The notes: generated by a model from the sequence alone, not told the origin. Shown: positions 34,244-52,914, counted from the first letter of the stretch. The stretch is DNA of 64,000 nucleotides from Palaemon carinicauda (GCF_036898095.1 NC_090729.1:64137132-64201131); one strand, 5' to 3'. Numbers and translations are program-made.

Positions 34244-36405
34244 TCAGATATAAATATATTTATCTATCACTCCCTGGTATTGATCAAAATATTGCCTATC
34301 CTTCCTGAATTTAGTTTGCAACGACTCTAACTGTGCTACAGCGTTTCGATAGTTCATATGTGGCCTAGCATCCGACCCGAATGGTACGCTAACCTGATAT
34401 CCCTCAGGCTTTTTCACAACACTTTGCGACACCTTTCGCATGGCTTCCGCCTCGCGAACAGTGTATTGCTCAGATGGGGCGATGCCAACATGGTCCAAAC
34501 GCCACCATTCAACTACGTCAAACTTATATGGTTCGTTCATGATTTTGCACACTCTAAGCAATTTTACCTGTTCAATCCTTTCCCCCTGCAATAGCCACTG
34601 CGACACCTTCCCATATGAGGACATACCATTGTGGGTCAGGAAAAGATTGATCCCATCCACCTTCTCTACGCCTATAATAAAGTAGCTAAAATAATCAGCC
34701 TCTACTAATATGTGGACATTTTTCAGTATATCGGACTTGTTTGCTGGATCGGCTAACGTGACTCCCTTGCTCAACAGATGCTGTCTGACCTTTACATAAC
34801 CAGCATTATGTATTGAGACGTCTACGTTTTCGTGTGCCACTAGCTTCATTCACACGGTTCTTTTTCCCATCTCAACCCTACAACTCACTGCATTGTATTG
34901 TCCACTTATTTCCGTGGAGCCAAATGGAGCTATATTCAATGATACTCGTCTTACCACCGGTAGGCCTGATTGACTCGCGATTTTTGCCGATATGAAGCTC
35001 CTTTGGCTTCGGGAGTCGAGGAATAGACGGACTCGCTTACTACCTTGTTTTCTGATGGATTTCTTCCATAGTCGTTGGCGAGAGGGTGTATGGGAGGTCT
35101 ACGTCAGACTTCTGTACAATCTTTGCGCTTTTGCATTGTTTAGATTCCACTTTAGGCTTGGATGGACGGGGGGCAGTTTTGTGCTGTATAGGCGTCGCAT
35201 TCACTACGGGGCGGGATGTTGTTGATTGACTATTGCTACTATCTGGGATCGATTGCAGTCATCTTCCCGCATTGTAATCATCGCAAATTTCGGTGTGGTG
35301 GTTGGCATTACAAATTTTGCAAGAATTGGGACGGGACATTTATCACTACGATGACCTGACTTTGTACAATTGAAGCAGAGGCCCCTTTTAAGTAAAATGC
35401 GACGTCTGGCAGCTACGTCCGTTACTTGGCGACATCCGTGAGGCGGGTGCCGTTCGCTACAAAATGGGCAATAATTATTGTGGACAGGTTTGGATTTCGG
35501 TCTTACACTGTTGTCTGGTCGTTTATCATGCTCAAGTCTGTCGCCTCTTTGCAACGCATCGTCTTTGAGCATTCTTATAATAAAGTCTATTGCTTCAAAG
35601 AACTCTTCTAACGTGTAATCACATTTTCTTAAATGCTCGACCACTTTTCTGTAGAGCTTTCCCTCTGATAATTTTTGATTTATGAGGCTCATGACCATGC
35701 CCAGGCCTCTATCATCTTTACTCAAACTTTTAATTTGTTCAATTATGATTGTTAACTCGAAACGGAACATTTTGAGCTCTACGGGGTCTAGTGACGGCAC
35801 AAATATGTTAACTAATTTTCAGTGCAAAATCACGAGCGTCTTGTGTACATTGCCATAATGTTTATCTAGAAGATCTAACGCTATTCTATAGTTCGCGGCG
35901 GTTACACTTAGATATTTCACTATTCTAAGCGGCTCTTTGCCTAATGTCCCCAACAAATAGGTAAATTTAGATACATCATCTAAATCGGCTCTTCTATCTA
36001 CATGTATCGTAAAGAGCTCACGGTACGAAGCGTATTCCTGCACTTCCCCTTCAAACATGGGGAGAGGCAGCGGTTTCAACTTGGGGAGAGCAACATTCCC
36101 TGTTGGAGTGCTTTTAACTTTGTCTATACGATTGTATAGAAGGGTAGAAGCTCTCGTAGCTTCACCCAGCGTGTGCCTGATTCGGGCTTCCAAACTAGGT
36201 TCTAGTTTGACATACTGATTTTTTACAGCTCTCTCAGCTGTCTGACCTCTTCCTGCAGTTCCATTACTAGATTCCGATAGACGGACTCAGAGTAAGTCTC
36301 TATCAGCGCGCGTTGCGTTTCGCTTAGCAAGTCTACTATGAGGCCCATCGACGCCTTAATGTGCACGATCGTGGCCACCGCCATTTTGACTAACTTTACT
36401 CTCAC
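34244..36405 (-). pseudogene. gag: BEL/Pao Gag and protease region, broken
   Basis: Gag begins near 36405 with a leucine-rich helix region. A frame change near 36200 leads to the DUF1759-like block (LPLPMFEGEVQEYASYRELF). A TGA at 35821-35819 separates it, in the same frame, from the helical region and zinc knuckles (CPFCSERHPPHGC; CFNCTKSGHRSDKC). A frame change near 35225 begins the protease linker. The protease (DUF1758-like) shows RLFLDSRSQRSFIS, so the catalytic D-S-G is D-S-R. It continues as VDVSIHNAGYVKVRQHLL and ADYFSYFIIGVEK, ending at 34244 where the frame shifts into RT. Order and spacing are typical of BEL/Pao. Confidence 0.85.
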
Positions 36406-36582
36406 TTCGGGAGAGTGGCAAACTAGGAACAGAATTAGGTTTAAGTTACAAGAATGGGGGCACTAAAAAAACCAGACACGTGGTCGATCGCACATCGGGA
36501 CGTTGAGGACCTTAATTGTTACGTCTCTCTCTCTCTCTAAAGTTCATATTTTACTGAATTCTTATCTAGCTCTGGGAGGCAC

Positions 36583-36607
36583 TTGCTATCCGGTTCGAAG
36601 GACCAGT
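36583..36607 (-). promoter_or_regulatory. Probable primer-site region of the BEL/Pao element
   Basis: Minus-strand ACTGGTCCTTCGAACCGGAT directly abuts the 5' LTR. Nearly the same block (CTGGTCCTTCGAACGAACCGGAT) sits inside the leader of the BEL remnant at 20579-20602. Conservation at the same position in two elements supports a priming role; the tRNA was not identified. Confidence 0.55.
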
Positions 36608-37608
36608 TGTCGTGATTTTCACTTTGACAATTATATGATAAGTTCTAAGCCCGATGTTAAGGGCGTATAGCAAGACCTTGAAGAGGTAAGACTCCCAAAA
36701 CCATCCAGGAATCAAACAAAATACGGTTACACTTTACAATTTTATTACAATAATAGTTGTTTAAAAGGGGAATAACATATTAAAACATTTACACTGCTTA
36801 ATAAATGAAATATCCGACTTGAAATAATTTCACATGCTCATAAAACGCTAAGTCCACATCGGACTTAAAAGAACAACAAAATGCACCCAATTTCAACAAA
36901 ATACCTTGGAGACCACATACCAAGGCTTTCTATCGTAATTTATTGAATGACTCTGATCCCCAATCACAAGGATCACCGAAATATATACAGATACAAATCT
37001 CACATCACACTTACAAAAACTATGGGGAAACCGACCTGGATACACAAGGAGCAGAGACGTAACAATATAGACAACTTACTAGTTCTGGGGATATTAGGCA
37101 AAAGAAGATGATCGGAGCTCTGAAGCTCCGACGAAAACTCTGATTTCCCGCGCTGACTAAAGTGTCCTTGGCAGAGGGGAGGGAATTCTTACCTTATTGA
37201 TTTATAAGGGGTTGGTTAAAGATTCTTTATTTGCCACAAGACTGAGAAACTGTTAAAGTCTTATTTTAAGTTCAAGTGGGGATTTAATGATTTGGTTGAA
37301 GGCCATAATTTGCCGTAATCCACCAGCTTAGGGAGTCCTTGGCTCTAAACATATACATAAGACATTTTCATCGTGGTACAGTAAAATGACGTTACATCCG
37401 TGATTCATAAATTACAAATACTCAATTTCTTTAACATCCGCTCCTTCCCTACCAGGTGGTTAAGTTTTAGGCCCTAATACCGTCGCCTATTAGACCATAG
37501 TCATTCGTCTTAACGCCCACGAGATCTTCCAGCCTTCCCTCAATTTAACGTAACGTTTGTGGAGTTAAATGGCGGGACTTTCGAATGATCAGTTCGAAAT
37601 TCCCGACA
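36608..37608 (-). repeat. 5' LTR of the BEL/Pao element
   Basis: Direct copy of 29295-30296, ending ...CCGACA at 37608 and followed by the CCTCG target duplication. Confidence 0.93.
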
Positions 37609-38230
37609 CCTCGAGTCCTCACTTTTGGTAGACAGGGTTTACCAGGCTCGTCTTCTCCCCTATCTCCACCACCCGGACACAGAAAACTTCTCGTCCCTTT
37701 GTTTGGGAGGTGTCCATTTGGGGGTGGGGTGCAAGCCAGACATATTCTGATTGACTGATTCAGCTAGCCGGTCAGTATGACGGCTCGTGCACGAATACAC
37801 CGCCGCTAAGGTCGCATCGGTTTACCTGTGTTTACCTTCCAAAACCGGTGACAGTCCTTGGTCGCAGGGTTAACCAGTGGAGGTGCCATATTGTGACTTT
37901 AGGGCAGGGCAATGTATTGTTGTAATGAATAAGGAGGATGGATTTTGTAAAAAATACTTAAGGAAATCTTGTTGCTCTAAGGGAATATACAATAATCCTA
38001 CCTATTCTGGTTTGCTAAAAATTTATAAGTGAATTAACCATTAGCTATGCGCTGAAGCGATGGTCAGAGGTCTTAGAATTAACAGACTTGAATAAGTACT
38101 GGGAGGTAAAAACTGCATTCAAGTCAGCAGTATTAAAATTATATTCAAAACCAGCGTGATGATTTTTTATCCCACACCAGGAAAAGCAATTGTTGTAAAC
38201 ATAGAGTTACACAGACAATTGCTTTCAAGA
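37609..38230 (-). repeat. Repeat family copy B, 5' part (relative to its own strand)
   Basis: The reverse complement matches copy C 47320-47930. Landmarks are GCAAACCAGAATAGGTAGGATTATTGTAT, TACAAAATCC.TCCTCC and GAGCCTGGTAAACC. It abuts the BEL right-hand target duplication and continues, across the element, at 29294. Confidence 0.72.
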
Positions 38231-38808
38231 CTACCTCCACCAAGGTAACAACCTCTGAAATTCTCATCAATCCATCTCATCCCCTCACCATAAGGCCCTA
38301 TACACATCATCCTCCCTATACTTCCATACCTATTCGGCTACTGAAATTTATTTAATCAACCAATCTTCTTATATTGCAGGTTACCTACTGGTTGACCAAA
38401 GGAAAGGCCAGTGCTAACAAGAAGTGTAGGCTACAATACAAACCGACCTACTGACCTGATTTTTATCAAAACAATCATCCTCGGAGAAAAGTTGACTGAC
38501 CTTGTCACTCAAGCAGTGACAGGGAAAATCAGTGCAAGAACTCCTAACCAAGGCTAAGTCCTCCTCCTCCCCCCCTAACGCTATCCAGGAGACAACCCCT
38601 CACATCCTAACACCCCGACCTTCCACATCATCCCCACTCTCTCCCACACCTTCCACATCCGCTTCCTCAGATCCCATCCCATCATCCCTCTCACCTTAAC
38701 CTCTATCTCCTCATCTACTCTCACCTCATCCACTCCATCAACAGAGGTTAAGGCAATTGCCGTTGCCTCCAGGGATCCCAGACAGATTTCTTCAACCTAC
38801 ACTTTGAA

Positions 38809-41313
38809 ATGAAGATCCTTTATTGGAACGCAGCTGGAGTGCGGCCTAAAATATCTTCCCTAATTGCAGTCTGCAAAACTGAGGAGATAGATGTCATCCT
38901 GTTACAAGAAACATTCCTAACTACAGGCACAAAATTCAGAATTGCAAGTTACAATGCCTACAACACCCCAAAGGTTACACAATCCAATTTCCTGTGGCAA
39001 CAATATAGAGACGCTAGCAGTAAGAGTAACATTGTTGAGCCAAAAAATAGCCATATACAAGTTCTACAGAAAAATAAATAGAGCAAAACCAGAAGAACTG
39101 CAGCTGACACAGCTTGTTGGACACACAGAAGGCTCACCAAACTTTATATGTGGGGATTTCAATGCATAACATCCTATATTATCCTCCGTGTCAACAAAAA
39201 AACCCTTCAGGAGAGCACATAGCCTTTGCCCTGGGGGAATTTGAAGGAGTCTCCCTAATAAACACAGGGCACCCTACACACATAAGAGGAGGTAAATTAG
39301 ATCTGACTTTTGCCACAACTGCAATCAAGCACCTAACCAGATGGTGAGTGCACTTAACCTTGGTCAGTGACCACTTTGCCACAGTAATAGAATTGGAGAT
39401 GCAACAGTTACCTCCAATACCACCACCTCCACCAAGATGGAGTCAAGACCTGGCAGACTGGGTCACATTTTGACTGGATCTATAAGAGTGGGCAGAAAAC
39501 TACAACCCTCCAGAGGACATAGATCAACTAGAAAATGACCTAGTTGATTCTTTTCATAACACAGGAAGCAAAGCCATGCCCCTTAAGACACGGAAAAGGA
39601 ACTACACCTACAAGGACTCCTGGTACTACTGCCCAGAAGTAAGAAGACTCAAAACAGGGCTCAACAGGGTCACAGAACTCTACAGAAGAAGAGCCACAAT
39701 AGAGAATAGAGAGCTACTCCAAGCAGTTATTAATGATGTCCAACAGAGAATTCATGTAATAAAAATAGAAAAATGGATGGAATGGTGCACAAACTCATCT
39801 CAGTACACATCTCTATCTGAATTATGGAAATGGTGGAACAGAGTAGTTGGGAAGAAGAGGACACCAGCTGCAATTTTTCCACTCCCCCAAGAGGACGCAA
39901 AAAGGATAGTGACAGCCTTCGCAAGCAGAACAGGTTCAGCTAACCTCTCCCCTGAAACCAAAATGCTTCAGGAGCAACTGGCACCAGCTAGGTAGGAGGA
40001 GATCAACACAGCATGTCAACTGCAGGAGGACACACACAACCCGTGTACAATTGAGGAACTGACAGCAGCGTACAGAACGGGAAATGACACTGCACCAGAA
40101 GCAAACAGAATAACCTACACCATGATCAGATGGGTCCAGCAGCCGAAACCGCATTCCTGAGGTTATTGAACAAGACACACCTTGAGCACGCAAGGCCCCA
40201 GACGTGGAGGCAACAGGACAGTCAGCCGATCCCCAAGCCAAAGGATCCAGAAAACCCGGGACAATAGCTGTAGTATCCTGCATGGAAAAAACTGTAGAAA
40301 AAAACTGTACTAAACAGGATGAAGTAAAAAATTGGTTCCCTGCATAAACAGCTATATGCATATCAGAAAGGCATTGGAACCACTGAATGTATTATAAATG
40401 TTCTCAGCTGTATAAACCAGGAGAAGGTAACTATAGTTTTCATAGACTTTGAAAAAGCCTTCGAGCTAGCCAGCCCAGCTGCAATGCTGCAATTGGTGGC
40501 CAGTAAATGAGCAAAAGGTCATCTACAAGCATGAACAAAGAACTTTATGATAGGAAGACAAGCCCGAGTCAAATTCCAAGGAGTGATATCAGCCTTTCAT
40601 GACTTGGAGAATGTAACTTCACAGGGAGGACTTCTCAGCCCCTTCCTTTTCAACATCCTTATGGAAAACATATCCTCTCTCCAACTCCCTGAATTAGTGG
40701 AGATATTCATCTATGTGGATGATTTATGTGTAATACCACGAGGGTCAGTCAGATTGGTAAGAATTCACAGTGCACTGAATGACATCAACCAAAACTTAAA
40801 CAAGCAAGGACTAAAATTAAACATAGGCAAAACAATGGCTATGACAATAAAGGCCAAAATCTCTTAACACCACTCACAATAGGAATGGAACCCCTAAAGT
40901 GAGTGGATAGCTACACATACCTAGGAGTATCCATAGACAGACAACTTACCTTTAAGGAGGAAATCAAGAATCTCAAAGAAAGAGCAAATGAAAGACTGGC
41001 AGTCATGAGATACATGTCAAAGCTAAACGACGGAGCAAATGAACACTTTCAAAAGAGTTCCTATCTAGCCCACTCCAGAACTCTAGTGGACTGTGCTGCT
41101 CCCACCCTAACAAGCCTGACAGACACCCCAAAAGCCAGTGTAGAGGTAATTCAAAACAATGCCATGAGACTCATGCTAGGAGTACCTACATGGACAAGGC
41201 TCTGCAACATGAGGCTGGAAACCGATCTGCCATCTATAGATGACAGGAATGTACAGAGTAATGTGTCCGCAAAAACAAAAATGTTTATCTCTGACAAAAA
41301 AAAAAAAAAGTAA
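38809..41313 (+). pseudogene. Degenerate I-like LINE ORF2: endonuclease and RT, no RNase H
   Basis: The endonuclease starts MKILYWNAAGVRPKIS and has VILLQETFL; after frame changes GDFNA and GGKLDLTFA follow. The linker KDSWYY and WMEWCTNSSQYTSLSELWKW parallels the LINE at 5-11 kb (KDSWYYNP; KWYDWCAEI), so the two belong to the same clade. RT motif A reads VIFIDFEKAFELASPAA (about 40435), motif B SQGGLLSPFLFNIL and motif C FIYVDDLCVI, i.e. YVDD rather than YADD. The thumb block YTYLGVSIDRQL ends before RNase H, near a short A-run at 41298-41310. Many stops and frameshifts are present. It is far more decayed than the copy at 5-11 kb. The 38380-38808 segment may hold ORF1 remnants but nothing firm. 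Confidence 0.8.
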
Positions 41314-41719
41314 GAGAGGAGCTCACAAAGCACACAGCACATCCCACCGTGGGGTGCATAACTATATCTGATCCCATTTGGGAGTGCTCATCTTTACTTT
41401 CTCAAATTCGGGAGTGATTTTCTTCATTAGTCAGTTGTGGGGAGCTTATCTTTACTTGATCCAAAAATATTGTCCTCTATCCTTCCTCCTCTTGTAAATC
41501 CTGCTTGGCAATCATTATCTTCATCATCAACTCCTAAGTGATTTTCTACTTCCTCTTTCACCATCATCATATTCTTTTCTTTTCAATTATCTTTTTTGTT
41601 GTCATCCTCCACACAACTAGTTTTTCTTTTTCGTCCAACTCGTTTGGGTAACTTTTCTGTAAGATTTCAGAACATGTTTTGCTTTTTTCCTAATACCATG
41701 TAGGACAGGAAAAAGCTCC

Positions 41720-42020
41720 ATCATCTGTGCAGAGACTTATAAAACTTCTTACGTGACTAAATAATTTTATCAGTACTAAAGTCAACTCACTCTCAAGTGC
41801 TATTTTGATGATGCCATTGAAATACTGAACAGGAATTTATGTTAATCTAGACAATATAGTTGAAGACGGTGGATGGAACCAGGAATGTATTATAAGAAAG
41901 TCCAATTATGAATTTTCACTTTCAAAGCAAAGCAAAAAAAACTTATACTGTAAATCCAATTACTCTCTTCATTATCTCGGGTATAACTGTCCCGTAACAA
42001 GATAATTATATTACGAACAC
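41720..42020 (-). repeat. Diverged fragment related to the A/B/C repeat family
   Basis: GCAGAGACTTATAAAACTTC.TACGTGAC and the later CCTTCATTATCTCGGGTATAACTGTCCCG resemble minus-strand copy B (28470-28560 and 28760-28790). Similarity is patchy and read by eye. Confidence 0.35.
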
Positions 42021-42640
42021 ATAAACCCTCAAATAAAAGGTTTGCATTTTAAATATGTCAATCTATAAGTTTTCAGAAGTTCGTTTATCAAAGTAACCTA
42101 AGGAAGACAAAAGCTAGAAATGGATGACTTGACCAACCAGGGCTTTGCTTTTCTCTTCTCACGAGGACCAAGAGTTTTAAGGAAAAGGATGATAAAGATA
42201 ATTAAGGTTACGGACCTCCTCGTAAAAAAAGATTGAGATAAATCAAGATTGAAGATTGAACCAGTGAGATAGTAGGCTATATAGTCAAATTAATAAAAAA
42301 AAAAAATTAGATAAACCTAGATGCCTCAATGCTTTAATTGCTCTACAATTCTGAACTATTCTAAATATTTCTTGATGACAAAAAAATAAAAGTTAAAAGT
42401 AATAATCCAATCATAAAAACTTTGAAAAAAAAAATTTCTTGATTGAATTTTTAAGAAAAAAATTTGAATTCTGATAAACTTGAATTTTTTTTCTTTATTA
42501 TTCGTTTTTAGCATAAATGGTTACAAATGATCAATATAATGTTCATACTTTCATGATATCCGTTATTTAACAATAACAAAAACAATTGCATTAGCTCGTC
42601 TTTACGAATAAATTGCGGTCAAGTCAAATCTTCGGGGTCG
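42020..42640. other. AT-rich non-coding stretch
   Basis: No gene or repeat was recognised. Confidence 0.35.
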
Positions 42641-42647
42641 TTGAAAC

Positions 42648-43710
42648 CTAATATCTAGGGATGTCAGCCGAGCTTTTGATAAGGTATGGCACGAGGGCCT
42701 TAAATACAAATTCATAAAAGCACAACTCCCAAATCTAGCTACTAGGCTATTGTGTAACTTTCTTGATAATCGAGTGGCCATGATCAAGATTAAAGAATAT
42801 ATTGGACCAGAGTTTCCACTTCTATCTGGTGTTCCTCAGGGCAGTGTTCTCTCTCCTTCACTTTACAATTTTTATATCAGAGACACCCCTCCTTCTGCTC
42901 CAGGTTGTCTGCAATCCATGTTTGCAGATGACCACACCCAGGTAATATCTATTCCTAATAAAAACAAACGTATGCTGCAAATTAAAACAGTCAGGGAAAT
43001 ACAAAAAGTAAATAATTACAAAAAGAAATGGAAAATAATAACAAACTTGAACAAATTCCAGCTCCTCCCCATTTCAGCTCGCAGTCCTGCAGAAATCATT
43101 GTTGACAATGTTAGAATTCCATTTAAACAAAAGGCCACAATACTTGGGTGTAACTTTAAGAAATCTGGTATACTTTCACGCGTCAAAGAGAGAATAGCTG
43201 TTTCTAGAAAAACTTTTGATAAATTGCTACGATTTAAATACTTATCAACTAAAACTCAACTCCGTTTATATAAATCTTTAGTAAGGCCACAGGTAGAGTA
43301 CCCCACCATAATATTTGGAGCAATCAGCAAAACTTCCCTTAATAAAATGCAGGCAATTCAAAATAGGGCTTTGAGGAGTGCCTACAAAAAGAGCCCTCCC
43401 TATTACAATACAATTAGGGAATTACATGCTTATTCCAAATTGGAGCCTCTTAATGTCCGGTTTCACAGGCTTGGCCAGAAAACTTGGGACAAACTTGCTT
43501 TAGACGATGACGAACTTTGCACCCGAACTAGAAATCTCACTATTGAACATGCTCGTGATCATTATTGGTGGAAGAGACTGGAGCCTAGGATCGATTGCGA
43601 TCCTCCTAGGCCCAGATTCATTTCATCTGATTGATTTCATTAGATATTCTTTTTGCAATTAAATTGTAATTTCATTTAAACATTATATCATCATCATAAA
43701 AAAAAAAAAA
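42648..43710 (+). pseudogene. 5'-truncated Jockey-like LINE with poly(A) end
   Basis: A single open frame runs from about 42648 to 43634. RT motif A reads RDVSRAFDKVWHEG, motif B is SGVPQGSVLSPSLYNFY and motif C is SMFADDHTQV. The thumb is continuous (ATILGCNFKKSGILSRVKER; LYKSLVRPQVEYPTIIFGA; IQNRALRSAYKKSP). After the stop at 43632-43634 a short 3' UTR leads to (ATC)n and A13 at about 43698-43710. The 5' part (endonuclease, ORF1) is absent, as is usual for incomplete target-primed reverse transcription. With about 330 codons and no internal stop this is the youngest-looking LINE fragment here. Jockey-type affinity is judged from the AFDKVWH and FADD motifs; no RNase H is present. Confidence 0.82.
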
Positions 43711-43850
43711 TACCTCCATTAACCATCATACCTTACTCAATCAACAAATTGGTGACAGTTGATTGGTGTTCTTTTGCTTGGCGTGAACCAAAAAACCTTT
43801 CCTATTCCTTCCTGTCTCTTCTTGTCTCAAAATAACTCTACTACTATCTA

Positions 43851-44020
43851 ATGTTGCATGAGGGTCTGCCCCTCTCTTTTATTCTTTCCCTGTACTTCCT
43901 TTCCCCCCCCCCCCCTTTTCCCTTCTCCTTTCCTATCCCAGGTACCTGCCCTCGGGCTATAAACTGGATTGCATCCAGGGGTACTTATCCTTTCCCCATA
44001 TTCCCCACTTCCCTGTCCTC
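43851..44020 (+). repeat. Short interspersed repeat, copy 1 of 2
   Basis: It shares GAGGGTCTGCCCCTCTCTTT, GGATTG.ATCCAGGGGTACT and TCCTTTCCCCAT with 57513-57678. About 165 bp; SINE-like in size but no clear A or B box. Confidence 0.65.
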
Positions 44021-44284
44021 ATCGTACTGGTACTGGAAAGCAGGGAATTTACTTTCAATCAAACTTTCTAAAACTTTTGAAAGTGGCGAGTGACAACATA
44101 GCCCTTGAAATTTTTCATCACTCTCCGAGATTCCTCTGCATTGAACCGTAATTGCTTTGCATGGCAGTAAATGCAAACTCATAACCCATCTTAAAAGAAA
44201 TAAAACTTATCCTTCAACGACTCTTATATTTTGAGAAGATATGGTATGATCGTATGTCCAATGTTAAGGGAAATATATGATGGA

Positions 44285-46870
<2,586 letters not shown>

Positions 46871-47038
46871 GGCTCTTCATGATTACTCTCAACAAAAAGG
46901 GAGAATCCCTCGAGTCTCCATGAATGCTTCTCTCATTTTCAGAATCAGGGTACTTTTTTATGATTTCTCTAAAAGAAGAGAGTCCCTCTAGTCCATGTGA
47001 ATGCATATATCATTTTTTACAATCAAGGTACACAAACA

Positions 47039-47114
<76 letters not shown>
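47039..47114. repeat. (CT)n microsatellite
   Basis: Uninterrupted CT run of about 75 bp. Confidence 0.97.
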
Positions 47115-47117
<3 letters not shown>

Positions 47118-47314
47118 GAATTTTTCTTCACTCTTCTTTTTTTAGTCGTATTTTTAGCTCTCTTCTACTAATACAGTAGCTACCCCTTAACGTTCTCTCC
47201 TACATTAAGTTTTCTTTAACTAAATATTAAGACGACTATTCTCAACTAAATAAAATAAACGTGTTGACAGTAGCCTACACCATGCTCATGACGTAACAGC
47301 ATAGATACACATAG

Positions 47315-49093
<1,779 letters not shown>

Positions 49094-49631
49094 CATTAAA
49101 GCGAATAAGGAACAATTTGCATTTTCGTGATAAAAAGGACAGACATGTGCAAGAGCGTTTGCCAGAAATGTATTTTCCTCATTAAAAGTATAGATATATT
49201 TTGCCATAAAAGTCTTAGTAAGTAGCCTAATCTAAAAGACTTGCCCAAAATGACAGAAATCAAGCAAATCTTCCCTTTTTAATACACAGTTGATCAGAGA
49301 TGTAGGTTTCGATATGAAAGTTTTGTTTTCAGAGAAAAACCTAAGACAAAACTCACTCGGCCGTCCTTTCTCTTTTCCCTAATGATGGCCGTTATTATTC
49401 AAGAAGATAAACCAAAAATTGTTATTCTTTTGAATAAAATCTGTACCATAAAACTTTCTCTCTTCTTACTACGAAAGGGACATTAGTAATGAAGGTCGTA
49501 TTACTTGTGCTGGATGACGAAACCCAGCCACAGTCCGCCATCTCTTGCAGAAAATCTATAAATTCAGAAGATCATCTCAGAATATAATAAGATATATTTA
49601 CAAGGATTTAAAATATCTAGCCTTTTCTCAA

Positions 49632-49634
<3 letters not shown>

Positions 49635-49716
<82 letters not shown>
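49635..49716. repeat. (TA)n microsatellite
   Basis: Pure AT/TA run. Confidence 0.97.
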
Positions 49717-49719
<3 letters not shown>

Positions 49720-50179
49720 CAGCCATTATTAGTTGTCTGAAGAACAAAAAACTTCGGGCATGCCCACCCACTTGCATCTCCTTCTGGTCTTTCTAGGATG
49801 GTTCACAGGCTCAAATTTTCTTACTTCATTAATCTATCGTCTTCTTTTCCATCCCTTGATTCTTTTGTAATCTCTAGGTACCAATTTTGTCCTTCTTAAC
49901 ATCCATCTTGTCTCTGACATTCTTCTTATGTCCTGTTCATATCAATTTCTTTTTATTAGATTTTCTTAAAATATATTCTACTCTAGTTTGCTCTCTTTGT
50001 CTATCTCTCGTTATTCTTATCATTCTAATTTCCATATCTCTTCAACTTGTATCATTTTAATGTTCGAAGGCTCTATTACATCTCCAAGATTCTAACTGGT
50101 AGGACCATCTGATTAAATGTTTTCTGCTTAGAGAAAGTGGCATTTTACTTTCCATAATTTTCTTTTTTTATCATAAGCT

Positions 50180-50407
50180 GTGCATCTTATTTTAATGCCA
50201 GTCTCATATCCTGGGGAAACAGTTACTCCAAGTAGCATTACCTATAATCTCGGAATCTCTCGTAGCTCTGTCTATCGTTGGCAATACAGATGGGAAGAGG
50301 GGGGATTTTTACGAAGGTGGCCTCAAATAGTCTACAATCAAGTAACTTCAATGCCAGATAGGCTACGAGGTGTCATTGACAGGAACGGTGGATGGATGAA
50401 GTATTAG
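50180..50407 (+). pseudogene. Short ORF with a transposase-like helix-turn-helix
   Basis: The 75-codon ORF has PSSITYNLGISRSSVYRWQY followed by RWEEGGFLRRWPQ. This resembles the N-terminal HTH of Tc1/IS630-type transposases (LGxSRxTVxRWxxRWxExG). No catalytic DDE domain follows; downstream sequence is AT-rich and non-coding. It is probably a fragment of a DNA transposon, but the match is short and could be misleading. Confidence 0.4.
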
Positions 50408-50419
50408 ATAAGTTTCTGC

Positions 50420-51040
50420 TCGTTTTAGTTTTATTTTGTATATTTTTTTGGGGGGAGGGGTTAATATCTTACCACGATAATAGATATTGTTAGGAGGGTG
50501 TATGAATTATATTCTTTTAATTATGTTTTCTGAACTATGTAATATTAACATTATTTTGTGAATGCTAAATATGTAATAAATTTATTTAAGCTGAAATATT
50601 TTGCTGATTTGACCTATTTTCAAACTGCCAGTTATGAAAATGTCTATCCTTCTGAAAATTAATTCTGTTACTTCAAAAATCACCATTGACCGTAGATATT
50701 AGTTTTCTGTCATTTAATGGAGCTTGCTTTTCACATTCAAGTTGAAAATAAATCTATGAATGAACTGAAGGGTTCGATTATCTCCCTCAGTGCTCAATCT
50801 GGTTGTATTTGACTAAAAAGTTGGACTTTAGACCTATGACAAAAGTTCCCGGATTACTGCTATTGACAACAAAGATAATATAAATCAAGGAGTAATGCTG
50901 TTCTGTCTCAAAACTTAATTCTAAATGAGGGCATTCTCTTCTGACCTAGGTTTGGCTTTACTGAGGATCCCTCTGTCAATTTTATTCTCATAATGGATCA
51001 TCATTGCTGCTTATTTTCTTCATCAAAGTGATAATATAAT
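50420..51040. other. Non-coding stretch
   Basis: No gene or repeat recognised up to the (TA)n run at 51049. Confidence 0.35.
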
Positions 51041-51045
51041 GATAA

Positions 51046-51048
<3 letters not shown>

Positions 51049-51143
<95 letters not shown>
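51049..51143. repeat. (TA)n microsatellite
   Basis: Pure AT/TA run of about 95 bp. Confidence 0.97.
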
Positions 51144-51144
<1 letters not shown>

Positions 51145-51543
51145 TACTGTAAACATTACCTTCCTGCTTTTGTGGTTGGTAAGAAGTAAGTTATTAAATA
51201 ATAAGTAAATATATATTTTCATGGGAAAATTAAATGTATAGATAAGTAAGTGTAATTAAATATAAGGTTTATCAAGCTTCGGCCTTTCTACGCTGATATC
51301 TTTAATCAAAAGGTCACGGTCTTATCAATAGCCTATGTCAGTCTAAGCCACAAAACCCAGAAATTATGCAATTTTTTTTTTATTTTCTAGTCTATTGTTA
51401 CGCAGTTTAATTAATTTTCATTAAGCATTATACTTTCAATTTAAACAAGTCTTCCTAAACTAAATTGGTCATTCCATAATTGTTACGATTCATGACATCT
51501 TTGATAAAAGAAAAAAAATTGAATTAAATTTTAGTAGCATTAC

Positions 51544-51649
<106 letters not shown>

Positions 51650-51862
51650 TGTAAACTTATGTAGACCAGTAATTACTTGATAAAGGCGTATTTATGTCGA
51701 AACAGTATTGTAATGGATAAAATATAAAGAAAAGGAAGAGTTTACTAAACCAAAGACTTACGTCTGAAAACTTTAAGAAGCTGAGGAAATATGAAAATTC
51801 CTGTAGGAAACGAATTAACGCAGCCAAGGCCATCGCTTTCAATAAAAATTATACATTCACAC

Positions 51863-52900
<1,038 letters not shown>

Positions 52901-52914
52901 CATAATACTCCTAG

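Larger units (their letters stand above)
29295..37608 (-). mobile_element. Complete-length BEL/Pao LTR retrotransposon (8.3 kb)
   Basis: LTRs of about 1,002 and 1,001 bp, each TGTCGTGATT...CCGACA on the plus strand, bound the element. Perfect 5-bp target duplications CCTCG flank it (29290-29294 and 37609-37613). The minus strand carries gag, protease, RT, RNase H, integrase and a DUF5641-like C-terminus in canonical BEL/Pao order. Multiple frameshifts and stops break the ORF. Inside the 5' LTR (minus strand) is CTGGTCCTTCGAACCGGAT, the probable primer-site region. It is inserted in repeat copy B. Confidence 0.95.

Noticed and set aside
36583..36607. tRNA 3' end suggested by GGTTCGAAGGACCA
   Set aside because: The T-loop to CCA distance is too short for a tRNA gene; its place beside the BEL LTR and its recurrence at 20580 fit a primer-site region better.
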